NCBI GenBank assembly: GCA_965153355.1
Contig: OZ231128.1
Location: forward strand, 52,576,001 to 52,640,000
Source: Flaccisagitta enflata
Lineage: Eukaryota; Chaetognatha; Sagittoidea; Aphragmophora
Length of the DNA stretch: 64,000 nucleotides
Reading direction: 5' to 3'
Position numbers and translations under genes: made by a program. Below the pieces are notes generated by a model. That model saw only the letters and a program-made list of their open reading frames with translations, searched no databases and was not told where the DNA came from. This document shows positions 1 to 10,317 of this stretch, in pieces (the first letter of the stretch is position 1; each line of letters begins with the position of its first letter).

Positions 1-526
1 GGATCGGCCGCCTCTGGATCGTCATCCTCATCCACGTCCTCATCGACAAAACCGTCTCCCACTGCTAACTCCTCCCCTACATCCTCCTCCTCCTCCACTA
101 CAACCACTGCTACAACCGCCAGTCTGACATCATCCCATCGTTCCCATTCCCACCAGCCGGCCCGCGAGGGTGTCACAACTGTCACAACCACCGCTACTTC
201 TGCGACTGCGTCCTCCCTTGACAACGGCAGTCAGCCAGCCCCTTCCCCCTCCTCTTCCTCATCCTCTTCCTCCTCCTCCTCGTCCTCCACCGCGGTGGCC
301 GCCGTTACGACATTAGGCGGTGTTGGGTCCGTGTCATCCTTCCTTTCCTCTTCCTCCTCCATGCGCATGTCGTCAGCTATGACTACGACTGGAATTCCTC
401 TACACACTTCTTCTACTATACCAACTTCATCGTCGACTTCGGCGTTATCGTCTCTCTCCGCCGCTTCTTGCGTTATTAACCTCAACGTCGGTGGATACAC
501 GTTCAGCACCTCGCTTTCTACTCTAG
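1..526 (+). CDS. KCTD-type BTB/T1 protein, upstream exon (5' incomplete)
   Basis: The exon is open from the first base of the window (frame 1) and has no start here, so the protein begins further left. About 150 residues are low-complexity Ser/Thr/Pro/Ala; the last ~20 residues (VINLNVGGYTFSTSLSTL) are the opening strand of the potassium-channel tetramerisation (T1/BTB) domain, whose hallmark is the NVGG motif. A donor follows (CTCTAG|GTACAC), leaving phase 1, which joins exactly to the acceptor at 726/727 to read STL-V-KYEDSML. KCTD proteins are cytosolic, oligomerise through the BTB domain and commonly act as cullin-3 ligase adaptors or channel/GPCR modulators; that role is family knowledge, not visible here. 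The serine-rich N-terminus is unusual for small KCTDs and makes the subfamily uncertain. High confidence in the domain, moderate in the exact donor. Confidence 0.85.
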
Positions 527-726
527 GTACACTTTCGCGCACAATTGAAGTGTTCGTGTTGAACTATTTGTGTCACTTCACTGTGTTTGTACCGGTTGTT
601 TGTGTCTTACTGTCTTAACTCTTTGTGTACATGTCCATCCTCTTTCTACACTTATTACACTTGTTTTATATTTCTCTTTTAAAATTGTTCTTCCCCCGCG
701 CGCGTGTAATTGCCCGCATATTCCAG

Positions 727-971
727 TCAAATACGAAGATTCCATGTTGGCGGTGATGTTTTCCGGCCGTCATCCGTTCAGCAAAGACCGCGAAGGTCGT
801 TATTTCATCGATCGCGACGGCCAACATTTCGGCCACATTTTGTCGTACTTGCGAAGCGACGCGTTGCCTCCGGAAGAAGCCGTCGTCCAAGTTTTGCGCG
901 AAGCCGAGTTCTTTTGTCTCCAATCGATGATCGACAAGCTGGAAGCTTCCTCGCCGCGGGTACATATATGA
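727..971 (+). CDS. KCTD-type BTB/T1 protein, BTB core exon
   Basis: The acceptor TTCCAG at 721-726 opens an exon that completes the BTB/T1 fold. It contains KYEDSMLAVMFSGRH, then EGRYFIDRDG..FGHILSYLRS and a final helix ending in MIDKLE, all of which match the KCTD7/KCTD14-type T1 pattern (D-S-M-L-A..M-F-S-G, F-I-D-R-D-G, F..I-L-x-Y-L-R). The frame stops at 969-971, nine residues after the BTB domain. Typical KCTD7-like proteins continue for over 100 residues, so either this is a short protein or the exon is spliced at the potential donor GCGG|GTACAT near 960 to C-terminal exons that I could not find downstream. The intron (527-726) is short and has a pyrimidine-rich, T-rich end. No repeat interrupts the exon. 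Confidence 0.87.
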
Positions 972-1487
972 ATTGAAAAGCTCGGATGAATGAGAGGGGG
1001 GGGATCTGCTAGGAAGATGTTTAAACTCCCTAATGATCAGGGGACAATGATGAGCGAGGATGAGATTAGGCGCTGAGGAGGATAAGGTTGCGCATGATGA
1101 GCGTGAGGATGAGGATGTTGAGGAATAGGCAGGGAATGGGGATGATGAGGAAGGGGATACGGGGGAAATGAGGAGCAAAAAGTCAAACAGCACCTAGATG
1201 GTTCAGAAATGATGGTTCAGAAAGGCCACGATGATGATGATGATGATGATGATGATTTGTTTAACATGATAAAGGGATGAGATGAGGAGGAAGGGGATGA
1301 GAGGCTCATCATGATGAGAGAGGCAGCGCCATTGGGGAGGTGGGGGAAGAGGATGGGGAGGAGCTGATCTCGACAAGGTGAAAGGGGATGAGGAGTGGCT
1401 GATCACAATGCGGAGGAAGAGAATAAGGAGAGGGTGGGGAGGGGCTGATCTCAGTGAGAATAGGGATGATGAAGAGGATGAGCCACT
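972..1487. other. Purine-rich stretch downstream of KCTD exon
   Basis: The + strand is rich in G and A with recurring GATGAGGA and GATGAGG words and a (GAT)n run near 1230-1254. It looks like a degenerate microsatellite; I see no credible exon. The minus-strand frames across it translate to Ser/Pro-rich low complexity. Confidence 0.5.
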
Positions 1488-1915
1488 GTAAAAAAAGACC
1501 AAAGTGGTCGGTTACCGACCACGTTGGATTACCTTGGGTACTTGTTCTAGTAACGTGGTCCTTTACACCTCCTTTACAAATCTTATGTGGATTACCTTTT
1601 CCCCCAAAAAAGTGGTCCTTGACGGATTACGAAAAATTTAAAGTGGTTCTTTGTCGCAAAAAGGGCGACGGGAGCCGCTTTAATTTTTTAAAAACAATCG
1701 TGGTCCGTAACGGACCACTTTCATCTTGTTGAAAACCATTTTTGCAAAGAAAGTGGTCCTTATAACAGACCACACATTTTTTTTTTGGGGCTGGGTCCCA
1801 TATAAGTGGTCCTTAACAAGACCATTTTATTTCTTATATAATGGTCTACGTTAAGCCACTTTTCTTTCTTGATTCCTGGATGGTACCTAAAAAGAAGTGG
1901 TCATTTGTAGGAGCC
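1488..1915. repeat. GTGGTC-hairpin repeat, copy A
   Basis: The block contains a series of short palindromes built on GTGGTC...GACCAC, for example GTGGTCGGTTACCGACCAC near 1505 and GTGGTCCGTAACGGACCAC near 1700, then degenerate versions up to the N gap. The same ~430-bp sequence recurs near the right end of the window (62543-62998) in the same orientation, with a frameshift between copies. An ORF here (1454-1732) therefore reflects the repeat, not a gene. Confidence 0.8.
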
Positions 1916-1919
1916 ATTT

Positions 1920-1929
1920 NNNNNNNNNN
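1920..1929. other. Assembly gap (10 N)
   Basis: Ten undetermined bases sit at the junction between the GTGGTC repeat and a Mutator-like MITE fragment, which suggests the assembler broke at repeats. Sequence may be missing or collapsed here. Confidence 0.99.
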
Positions 1930-2380
1930 AAAGAGCAAAAATCATGAAGATGATCATTTTTTTTTCATTTTATAATCTTCTATTATTATTGTTTTAGCTT
2001 TAAAGTTTTCACAGAAATCCCAGGAATTAGCAAAACATTGTTTGATTTTGTTTCTAAAAGGATAATCATTAGTATTACAGAATAATGATGTTCACAATAA
2101 TAGATTAAAGTATTAGACCACACGCTATAAAAGAGCTTATTAGTATCAGATTAACAATTCTATAAAAAATAGAAATTAGCAAAAGTTATTTAAAAAAATA
2201 TCAGCATGTTGTTTTATCTTACTGCATTATGCAAATCAGCTCTTCCAAAATAAAATGCTAATAAATAGAAAATGAACAATTTCATTAAAAAAAAAATGAA
2301 AGAATCTTAAAATGAGCCACTCCATATTAGATAAAGAGGGTGAAAAGAAATTGCCAACTTTTGCCATGTGAAGCACCCAA
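1930..2380. mobile_element. Partial MITE of the GGGTGCTTCACAT family
   Basis: The right end GCCATGTGAAGCACCCAA (to 2380) and internal text such as ATCATGAAGATGATCATTTTT match the terminal and subterminal sequence of the complete elements at 29370-29885 and 47908-48695. The left end is lost in the N gap, so the target duplication cannot be checked. Confidence 0.65.
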
Positions 2381-2489
2381 TCGGATCATTTTCCCCATTT
2401 TCATACAAAATCTGATTTTGATGAGTCACTAATTCGCAACGCAAAAAAAGGAAAGGAAAAGTTCAAAAATGAATGTTTAAATATTTTAG

Positions 2490-2580
2490 TGTATGTGTAG
2501 GGGGCATTGGGTGTGGATGGGGGTTGGATGCCCCTGCCCACCCGTCTGCAACTATATGATGACCCTGCCTCACTTATTTC
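2490..2580 (+). repeat. 3' fragment of short hairpin element, subfamily I'
   Basis: GTGTGGATGGGGGTTGGATG followed by CCCCTGCCCACCCGTCTGCA is the conserved 3' module of the elements seen complete at 37997-38210 and 40751-40966. The terminal hairpin is degraded. A second fragment of the same module lies at about 4200-4278. Confidence 0.6.
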
Positions 2581-3420
2581 CTTCCTTTCATCCTTTCACT
2601 CTTCGTTCCCACCTACCTCTGGTACTTTCTTTCTCTTTTGTTTATTTGTTTGTTTATTTGCAGGCCTTTTTTTAGCGATTTTTTTGGGAGAGCCAACCGG
2701 GCTCTCTCCTCACAACTTTACAGAGCCCGACGGGAAAACAGCGAGCCCGGCAAAAAAACAATGCTGGATGAATGGTTACCCTAGTTGTGTACGGGTGGGC
2801 AGGGGTAATGACAGAATTGGCTACGAAACATTTGGGCAGGAGTCGCGACAATAAAATCACTTGTAAACGAAAAAAAAAGTGTTACCAACCAATAGATCAA
2901 CATATGGACTAATAAATGGACGGATCATCGGACAGACAGACCATCAGATGGACAGACTGTCCAATATATAGCGGGATATATAGTCGCATGCACACTACTT
3001 GAAAAACTGAATATTTTGCTCAACTTTTTGCGTGAGCCTCATGAGACTGCTATATAAGGATGGTAATTCTCACCTCTCTGTCATGATAGAAGTAAAATGA
3101 TTTTAAATAAATAAAAGTTAAATGCTAAATTTCATAATTTCTAACATTAGGCATTTACATGTGAAAAAATGCTTATTGTTTCACGATAATCACCCACATT
3201 TAACGAGTGTGACCGGAGTGTAGTAGAAATAAATTTTAGTAACTCTCCACCCCAGGACTGCTTTCACGATTTTACCTAGGATCATCTAACTATTTTGAGT
3301 TCAAAATATGTATGCCAATCGAGAGCCAGCTGGCTCAGACCCAGTAAAATATGAGAGCCCGACAGCTAAAATAGAGAACTGCGGCCTGCGGCTCAAGCCG
3401 AAAAAGGTTTGCCGGTTTGT
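2581..3420. other. Intergenic, no gene seen
   Basis: AT-rich sequence with a few decayed GACAGACAGACC-type arrays (about 2920-2960), which are the degenerate array of the hairpin-element superfamily. I find no splice-compatible exon or RNA gene. Confidence 0.4.
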
Positions 3421-3421
3421 T

Positions 3422-4012
3422 GGGCAGCGGCTCCTGAAGGGGATGAAGTCCTGTAGAACACAGGGGATTTTCGTCGACTGTCTGCTCCGTTCGTCCGCTC
3501 GCTCGTCTGCCCGCTTGTCCTCTCTCATCAGGCCCCCTCAGACTTCAAATTCGGCCTCTGGAGACCTGGAATTCACCTCTCAGGCTCAAATCTAGCCTTC
3601 CGGACCTCAAATCCAGCCTCCTCTCAGGCCTCAAACTCAGCTCTCTCTCAGGTCTTTAAATTAGGCCTCAGGCCTCAAATCAGCTATCTAAGCCTCACTT
3701 ACTGCTCTCAGGCTTAAATCAGTCCTCTGACCTTTCAAGCCTTAATTCAGCTCTCTTCATTTTCAAGCTGCCTCTAAAGTTTCTGATTAGCATTCTGAGG
3801 CCTTATATCAGCTCTCTTATGCCCTGCTTAGGCTCTTGGAGACATTAAGGTCCTCCATAGCATTCTTATCCACTTTTCAGGTGACGAACTGAAAGTCCCT
3901 GTGTTTGTAGACTTCGTCTTCTCTTTTCGGGGCTGCTGCCTGCTTCCTCACTCCACTCACAATTGACTTCAAAGCAGGGCAACGGGGTAATACGGACTAT
4001 ATATTGCCTTTA
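3422..4012. mobile_element. Foldback element, GGGCAGCGGCC family, copy 1
   Basis: The left end reads GGGCAGCGGCTCCTGAAGGG followed by GACGAAGTCCTGTAGAACAC-like sequence, and the right end (about 3886-4011) is its inverted counterpart, AGACTTCGTC...CGGGGCTGCTGCC, then a GGTAATACGGACTATATATT tail. Between them are ~20-25-bp degenerate tandem units of the type GGCCTCAAATCAGC. Related copies at 19364, 34278, 52870, 55376 and 59540 share ends and have the same kind of core. Confidence 0.7.
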
Positions 4013-4365
4013 AGACTTGCGTGTTTATCTGTTTGTTTCTTTTATTTCTTTTTCTTTTTAGGTTGTGGACACTATAGTGGAGGCTTTGTCTATTGGTCTG
4101 TTGGTCTGTTTGCCTGTCAGTCCGCTTGTCTGTTGGTGATTGAGCATGAAGTTGGAAAATGACAAAAAGGTTTTCGAAACTTTCTGCATAAGCTTATATT
4201 AGGTGAGTTGGGTGTGATGGGGGTTGATGCCTGCCTACCTGTCTGCAATGATATTGCATTCTCCGCGTCACTTGTTTTCCTTCCTTCTAGCTTCTATCAA
4301 AGATCAGATCAGATTACTTATAAACAAAAGTTTATCATGGGCATGCAGTTTTATAATTTACTTCA

Positions 4366-4570
4366 TTGGACTTGACGTTGTTAGGCATGTCGCTGTTGAG
4401 CATGAACCTATCGAGTATGTTGTTGCCAATCATAATGACGCCAACAAAGATGACACCATCGAACATGAGTTTGCCAAACTTGATGAAGCAGGGGACAAAA
4501 CACACAAGACGAGTCGTGGTCAGATTCCCAGCAGTTCTAAATTCGTTGTGGCTATCATGTATATATAAAA
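4366..4570 (+). other. Uncertain open stretch with ATG-rich periodicity
   Basis: A frame beginning with MSLLSMNLSSMLLPII repeats a degenerate 12-15-bp ATGxxGxTGTTG unit. Two frames are open over it, which is more typical of a minisatellite than of an exon. I do not recognise the protein and do not call it a gene. Confidence 0.2.
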
Positions 4571-4789
4571 TATGTGTTTACGGTGTTAATGCATGTATTC
4601 ATATTCGTTCGTCTTGTCTTTTTGTGTTCATTCATTACCTTCTGTGTTCACTGCATTGTTTCGCTGTGTCTGTCGTACTGTTCCCGCTGTATCTGTTTGT
4701 ACTGTTCTGCCAAGTTCGTTATTTTGTCTACTGTCGTAATGTCTTTGCCGTGGTTTTTTGGCTTTACCGTTCATCTGCCCTGTCTCTCT

Positions 4790-4991
4790 GTTCCCCTAGC
4801 CTGCCCTCATCTTTCTGCTCACTCTCTCAGTCTGTCTCTGTCTCTCTCTCTGTCTCTGCCTCTCTCTTCTCTGCCTCTCTCTCTGCCCTGCTTTGCCTCC
4901 CTGTCCCTGCTTTGCCTCCCTTGCCCTGCCCTCTGTCTTCCCTTTCTCTGCGCCTCTCTGTCTCTCTGTCTCTGCCCTGTCTCTGTCTTTG

Positions 4992-5031
<40 letters not shown>

Positions 5032-5032
5032 T
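4790..5032. repeat. CT/CTGT-rich microsatellite
   Basis: Interrupted (CT)n with GT variants ends in an uninterrupted (CT)n at about 5000-5030. All three forward frames translate to Ser/Leu low complexity and the reverse to Arg/Glu, so the overlapping ORFs are artefacts. Confidence 0.9.
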
Positions 5033-5790
5033 TTTGAACACGAGCGTCGCAGCCCGACTAACCAATGGGCGCGGCGCAACCTCTTGTAGAAGTGTGTCCG
5101 CACTAAAAATGTGGCCAAATAATGAATCATAGAAATACAAAACAATGAAAACAAGAAAACGCAAATAAATGCGAACAGAAAATGACAAACATAATTTTCT
5201 CACTGCGTCGTAGGAGAGCAGAGTATAGATGTAGAAGAACTTTTCATGCATGCTCTAGGCCTTGACAGGAAATACGCTTACAAAATACTTTCCGTCGCCA
5301 GTGAGCTCATAGTCTGTGTAATGATTGCTTAGTACCAAACCAGAGTCTGTGTTAAATTAATACGGCTATTTAAGGAATTTCATATAATGTTAATACTTAC
5401 ATAGGGACGATATATACACTGAGTGTATAAAGTATTCCATTGCAAAGTGAAAAGCTTTTTTCTGCTCTGACAAAGTCGTTGCAGGATGGGTCTATCATAG
5501 CCTTTAGACCTTCTCTTTAGATGCCTCACTGAAAATCCCAGCCCAAAAACGTTTAATGTTTTAAACATTATCACAATTACTACTATTCTTTAAGATGAAA
5601 TGAGTTTCCCAGTGCCTGTGATGCATTGTTGACTCTTTAGGAGAATACTTGAGCAAAGTATGGAGGTGTTTGCTCATTAAAATGTTCTATTTGCTTTTTG
5701 TCCATATTATAAAAGAAAGAAGTTTTGTTATTATTTTCACAGGATTAGATGGCTATGAGCATGGCCATTGCCATGCCATTCTGTTTTAGA

Positions 5791-5812
5791 TGAGAGAGAG
5801 AGAGAGAGAAAA

Positions 5813-5910
<98 letters not shown>
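5791..5910. repeat. (GA)n microsatellite
   Basis: About 120 bp of GA with a few A insertions. It resembles the neighbouring tract at 6021-6122, including the same GAAAG interruption near the left side. Confidence 0.97.
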
Positions 5911-6020
5911 CACGATCAATTTGTCTTTCACTTGTTGATAAAATCCAGATGATCGCATCAACCAAATCACAATAGGTCCACAAAAATTGGAATGGCATTA
6001 TTGTGAAAAGAAAGTCAGAT

Positions 6021-6124
<104 letters not shown>

Positions 6125-6525
6125 ACAACAGACATAGACAAGAAGAAACTTGATTCTGGAGCCCATTTCAGCATTTCTTTGGGATGATACAATCTGATAG
6201 GGCATGAGGGAGAATCATCGATCATCTTTTTTATTTCATTCTCTGTTTTATCAAAATAAATCAACTTGTTAAATATGAATAACTATGAAATGTAATGAAA
6301 TGAGATAATTATAATGAATTTGATTGACAAAATATAAGTAAAAAAATGATAAAAGTGACAACAGAATTATTAAAAGTATGGTATATTGAAAAAAAAATCA
6401 GTAAAAAATAATAAATGCAATATAAGAATGAAAAATAAGAGCTAAAAAAAAAAAGAAAAATGAAAAGTAAAAAAAAGTGAAACAGAAGTGAAAAGTGAAA
6501 AGAGAAAGTGTAGGGAAAAGTTAAA

Positions 6526-6599
6526 AGAGAAAAGTGAAAAGTGAAAAGTGAAAAGTGAAAAGTGAAAAGTGAAAAGTGAAAAGTGAAAAGTGAAAAGTG
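6526..6599. repeat. 7-bp tandem repeat (GTGAAAA)n
   Basis: About ten near-perfect units of GTGAAAA, preceded by decayed units from 6480. Minus-strand translation gives a TFHFSLF heptamer-derived repeat, which is not a gene. Confidence 0.95.
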
Positions 6600-6974
6600 A
6601 ATCATGAAATATAAAAACTGATAGAAATAACAAGAAAAAAAAAAGAAGTAAGAAATGAAAATAATTTTTTGATGCTAGCAAAAAAATTAAGGAAATTTTA
6701 ACTAACTATTCAAAATGATCACACAAAATCCACTATGAATACCCTAAATCTTACTACTCCTTCATTGCCAAGTGAAAAACCTGAAAAACGCCAATGGGAA
6801 ACTTATTTTAGCGCCAAATACGTTTTTGCGTCTCATCTGCCACTTCCGGTAGAGGTGGCGTATAAAAAAGAGTATAGGTAAACTCTACTCCCGAGTTATC
6901 CAAAATTTCCCGTGACAGTTAAACCTTTTCCCAAATGATGAATGAGTCCAATTGTGTTCAGCCTTGGTTTTAAA

Positions 6975-7013
6975 AACTCTCTCTGTCTCTCTGTCTCTCT
7001 GTCTGTCTCTCTG

Positions 7014-7044
<31 letters not shown>

Positions 7045-7138
7045 TTCTCTCTCACCTGTCTTCTGTCTCTGTCTCTCTGTCTCTCTGTCTGTCTCATGTC
7101 TTTCGTTCCCTCTGTCTCTGTCTCTCTGTCTCTCTTTC

Positions 7139-7171
<33 letters not shown>
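6975..7171. repeat. CT/GTCT-rich microsatellite
   Basis: Interrupted (CT)n and (GTCT)n ending with (CT)n at 7144-7168. No coding signal. Confidence 0.9.
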
Positions 7172-7172
<1 letters not shown>

Positions 7173-7817
7173 GAAAGATTTATTATTGTAATCACCTACA
7201 ATATGTCTGAATTCCGAATCAATAATCAGCCCTCACGTTGAGGTAAATTAGACTTAATCTGTCCCGACAATGGATAAAAAGAATATTGCTACGAGAGACA
7301 TTATACGTATAGGCCACTTTTTAGTCGGTCCGTCGGTCGTCAAGATATATCTTTACGGCGTTTTTTAACGTTTCTACTGCTCAACGCATGTTTCGATGGA
7401 AGGAAATGAGTAAAAAAACCTTGGTTGTTCCCAAGGGCCAACAGAGGCCTTTACAACCTATGTACAGCTTTAAGGCCCAAGTGGTCATTTTGTCATTTTT
7501 TATTGATCTCTTATGACAATTTCTCTTTGTTTAGTTCTTATTTCTAAACTATTTGACAGAAGTTGTGGAGTTTGACTCAAATGAAAGATATTTTCTGCAT
7601 TAAAAGAGAATTCATAGAAAAAATCATATCTTTTTTTATAGAATACTTTTTTTTGTAAAAATGCTTTTGAAGGAAAGAAATGCAACAACTTTAATATTGT
7701 GAAGTGTTTTTTTTTTCTTTTTACTCGGGCGGGAATCTTCAGCTAAAAATCTTTGATTTAGAACCAATCTCAGCTCTGTAGCTCAATCTGTTTAGAAATG
7801 AGAGCCTCTAAAAGAAC

Positions 7818-8073
7818 AAGGCCGACACCTTACAGTCGCGTGCGGTTGTTAAGACCATAAGACCAAAAGACTAGAAGACTGAAAGACTAAATTACTAAAA
7901 GACTGAATATGAATTGTCTTGAAATAACTTAAAATGACTTAAGATTACTTAAGATTACTTAAAATGACTTAAAAAGACGTAAAACAAGGAAAAAAAGCTA
8001 AGCGTGACGGACCCACGGACAGACCGACAGACGGACAAAGCGAGTTGTAGAGTCGCGTGCACGCGACTAAAAA
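7818..8073 (-). mobile_element. Short hairpin element, subfamily IV (AAGTCATT core)
   Basis: On the minus strand it starts with AGTCGCGTGCACGCGACTCT, passes through a GTCCGTCGG array, then a decameric TAAGTCATTT core, then TGTAAGGTGTCGGCCTTGTT. The same architecture occurs on + at 18829-19027 and 33402-33628. It carries no ORF. Confidence 0.75.
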
Positions 8074-8217
8074 CTATCCATGAGCAACAAAAACCAAATT
8101 TGCATTACAAGAAATAGCTACATCACTTCAGGTTTTGAATGTGTGAAATTCTTTAAGAAGCAAAAAAAAAAACCAAAAAAAAAAAACGCGAAAACCTTTA
8201 AAAAATGTCTTTGTTTT

Positions 8218-8219
<2 letters not shown>

Positions 8220-8255
<36 letters not shown>

Positions 8256-8300
8256 ATGGACGGACGGACAGACAGACGGATGGACGTAAGGAATGAATGA
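8220..8300. repeat. (GGAT)n/(GGAC)n tandem array
   Basis: Tetranucleotide array of GGATGGAT drifting into GGACGGAC and GACAGACA, with decayed continuation to ~8420. It is followed by TCGCGTAGCACGGGACTAAA, the minus-strand head of a hairpin element (about 8450-8470). Confidence 0.9.
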
Positions 8301-8635
8301 CGGACATATGGACGAACAGATGGATGAACGGACAGATGCAAGGACAGCTGAACAATCGGACAAATGGACAATCAAAGGAGGGAGGGGCGGATGGATGTGC
8401 GGGAGGCAAATGGACCGACCAATAAACTGACAAAAAGTGGCTCATAAAGTCGCGTAGCACGGGACTAAAAACCAAGGGACGTTGAAAAAAAAATCGTCCA
8501 ATTAGCTTTTTAAAAAATTTAAAACGGGTAACAAATAGACCAACGTAAATGTCATTGATCAGAGGAATGATATGGTAATTACTATCTAAGAAATGAATAT
8601 ACAGACACCTATAAAGAAGCATCAACTTTACGAGA

Positions 8636-8862
8636 TAACAAGGCCAAGTAGGTCAATAAGGTGCGTCATGTGGATCGTCAAACGAATGCGTTACCGGCAG
8701 ACCAACCGACCAACCGACCAACCGACCAACCAACCAACTGACCAACCGATTGACCGACCAATTAACCGACTAACCAACCAACTGACTAACCGACCAACCG
8801 ACCAACCAACTGACCAACTGACTAACACAGCCAGTTATAGAGGTGCTTTGTCACACCTAAAA
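8636..8862 (-). mobile_element. Short hairpin element, subfamily III
   Basis: Minus-strand orientation: the head is TTAGGTGTGACAAAGCACCT, followed by CTATAACTGGCTGTG, a long CGGTTGGTTGG array and the tail GACGCACCTTATTGACCTAC-TTGGCCTTGTT. Complete + copies at 9716 and 20752 have the same ends. The ORF over the array is (NQPTDQPT)n. Confidence 0.8.
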
Positions 8863-9571
8863 AACAAAAATGAATCAAGCTGGTTGCTTCAGGGGTTAAT
8901 ATACTTATTTCTTAGATACCATCTTGGATAACAAAACATCCTTGCTGTGCTGCTGATAAAAAGATCAAGCTAAAGAATCTGGGGTCCAAAATTCAAATTG
9001 GTTAGATACAAGCAAGCTAGTCAGTAAGTTTTTTAGAGCGGAATTTTTTTCCAAGATAGTAATAAATTGAGGAGATTGACTCTGATAGAAACTCATTTAA
9101 CTGCCAACAAGTAACTTTATTTATTTTTGCAATGCTTGCTGAAGCAGGAATATCGACAAGACATTGAGTGTTTGAACGGCTGAGGCAGGTTGTGGGTGGT
9201 CGGTTGGGTCGTGAGCGAGTTGTGGGGGGGTTTTGGACTTTTGGGTGGGTTGTGCACCCATTAAGAGTCTCATTGCATAATCAATGTTATACGCTTTGAA
9301 CTATGGAATGGGACAAAATCAGTCCATCATCATTAACGTCATCCTTTATCATCATCACCAATCACCATCACCATCACCATCGTCGTCAAAAAACTCGTCA
9401 TTGTTGTTAACCGAGGGAACCAACCCAGACTTGCTAAGCATGAGTCAACATTTTATTCCATACGATCCACGACATATTGGGCCATGCCACTGAATCTGTT
9501 TGTGTAAGACTCCTGTCAACGTCATGTCAAAATCTTGTTTGCTTCTATTTCAACCAAATAAGACACGCTAG

Positions 9572-9645
9572 AACGCAGACGGGAATCGATCCCGCTACCC
9601 TCCAACTCGAAGAAGAGTGCCGAAACCACTAGGCAACATAGCGCC
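9572..9645 (-). tRNA. tRNA-like sequence (pseudogene or SINE head)
   Basis: The minus strand contains GTTGCCTAGTGGTTTCGGC (A-box/D-arm-like) and GCGGGATCGATTCCCGT (B-box/T-arm with a 5-bp stem) spaced as in a 73-nt tRNA. The 7-bp acceptor stem does not pair and the anticodon arm is poor, so this is most likely a tRNA-derived relic rather than a working tRNA. The anticodon cannot be assigned safely. Confidence 0.4.
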
Positions 9646-9715
9646 CTCATCGTTTTTCATGACGTCATTCTCAAAATCAGCATAGTCATCATCATCATTT
9701 TGACAAAAACCGTAC

Positions 9716-9850
9716 CTTTAGGTGCGACAAAGCACCTTTATAACTGGCTATGTCCGTCGGTTGGTCGGTCGGTCGGTCTCTCTGTCTGTCGGTAACGCAT
9801 TTGTTCGACGATCCACACGTCGCACCTATTGGCCTTCTTGGCCTTGTTTC
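9716..9850 (+). mobile_element. Short hairpin element, subfamily III
   Basis: The head TTTAGGTGCGACAAAGCACC, then TTTATAACTGGCTATGTCCG, a (TCGG)n array, GTAACGCATTTGTTCGACGA, and the end GGCCTTCTTGGCCTTGTTT. It is about 135 bp and intact, and matches 20752-20884. Confidence 0.85.
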
Positions 9851-10127
9851 CATTTATCGCCCCCCTCCAATTAACGCCCCCCCTCTTTTTGCTCTGTAGA
9901 TAAATAATTTGTTGAAAGCTGAAGAAAATGAAAGGACCCTGTTTTTTTCATTGCCCTTATATGAATAACAGACAAAAAATATCTTGAAACTCTGATACTT
10001 TAAGTAGCATCCACTGTCAAAAACCCTAGATGACAAAGTATTTTTAAATTCTAATAAGGCGCTAATTAGAGGGAAAACAGTTGTGTAATTTTCTCATTTC
10101 AAAAAGCGCCTGGGGCGCTAATTAGAA

Positions 10128-10317
10128 ACAAGGCCGGATACACGGCTACCGAAGTCACGGGCAGATGGGCAGGGGCCATACTTGAGGTCACCGGACCATT
10201 TGGGCAGGGGCAGTGAGGTCAAAGAAATATAATCATAAAAAAAAGTAAAGTGTGACCGACCAACCGACCGACCGATGGACAAAGCGGGTTGTAGAGTCGC
10301 GTGCACGCGACTAAAAA
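10128..10317 (-). mobile_element. Short hairpin element, subfamily II
   Basis: On the minus strand: AGTCGCGTGCACGCGACTCT, ACAACCCGCTTTGTCC, a GTCGG array, CTCACTGCCCCTGCCCAAAT, GGTGACCTCAAGTATGGCCC, then the hairpin CCGTGTATCCGGCCTTGTTT. Similar copies: 21630-21840 (-), 47879-48892 (-, interrupted) and 49018-49210 (+). Confidence 0.85.

Noticed and set aside
1454-1732. 92-aa ORF (…WSVTDHVGLPWVLVL…) recurring at 62488-62786
   Set aside because: The two copies are in different frames after an indel, and palindromic DNA rather than protein is conserved.
8700-8830. Regular short repeats as a CRISPR array
   Set aside because: Tetranucleotide arrays without unique spacers in a eukaryotic genome; no cas genes.
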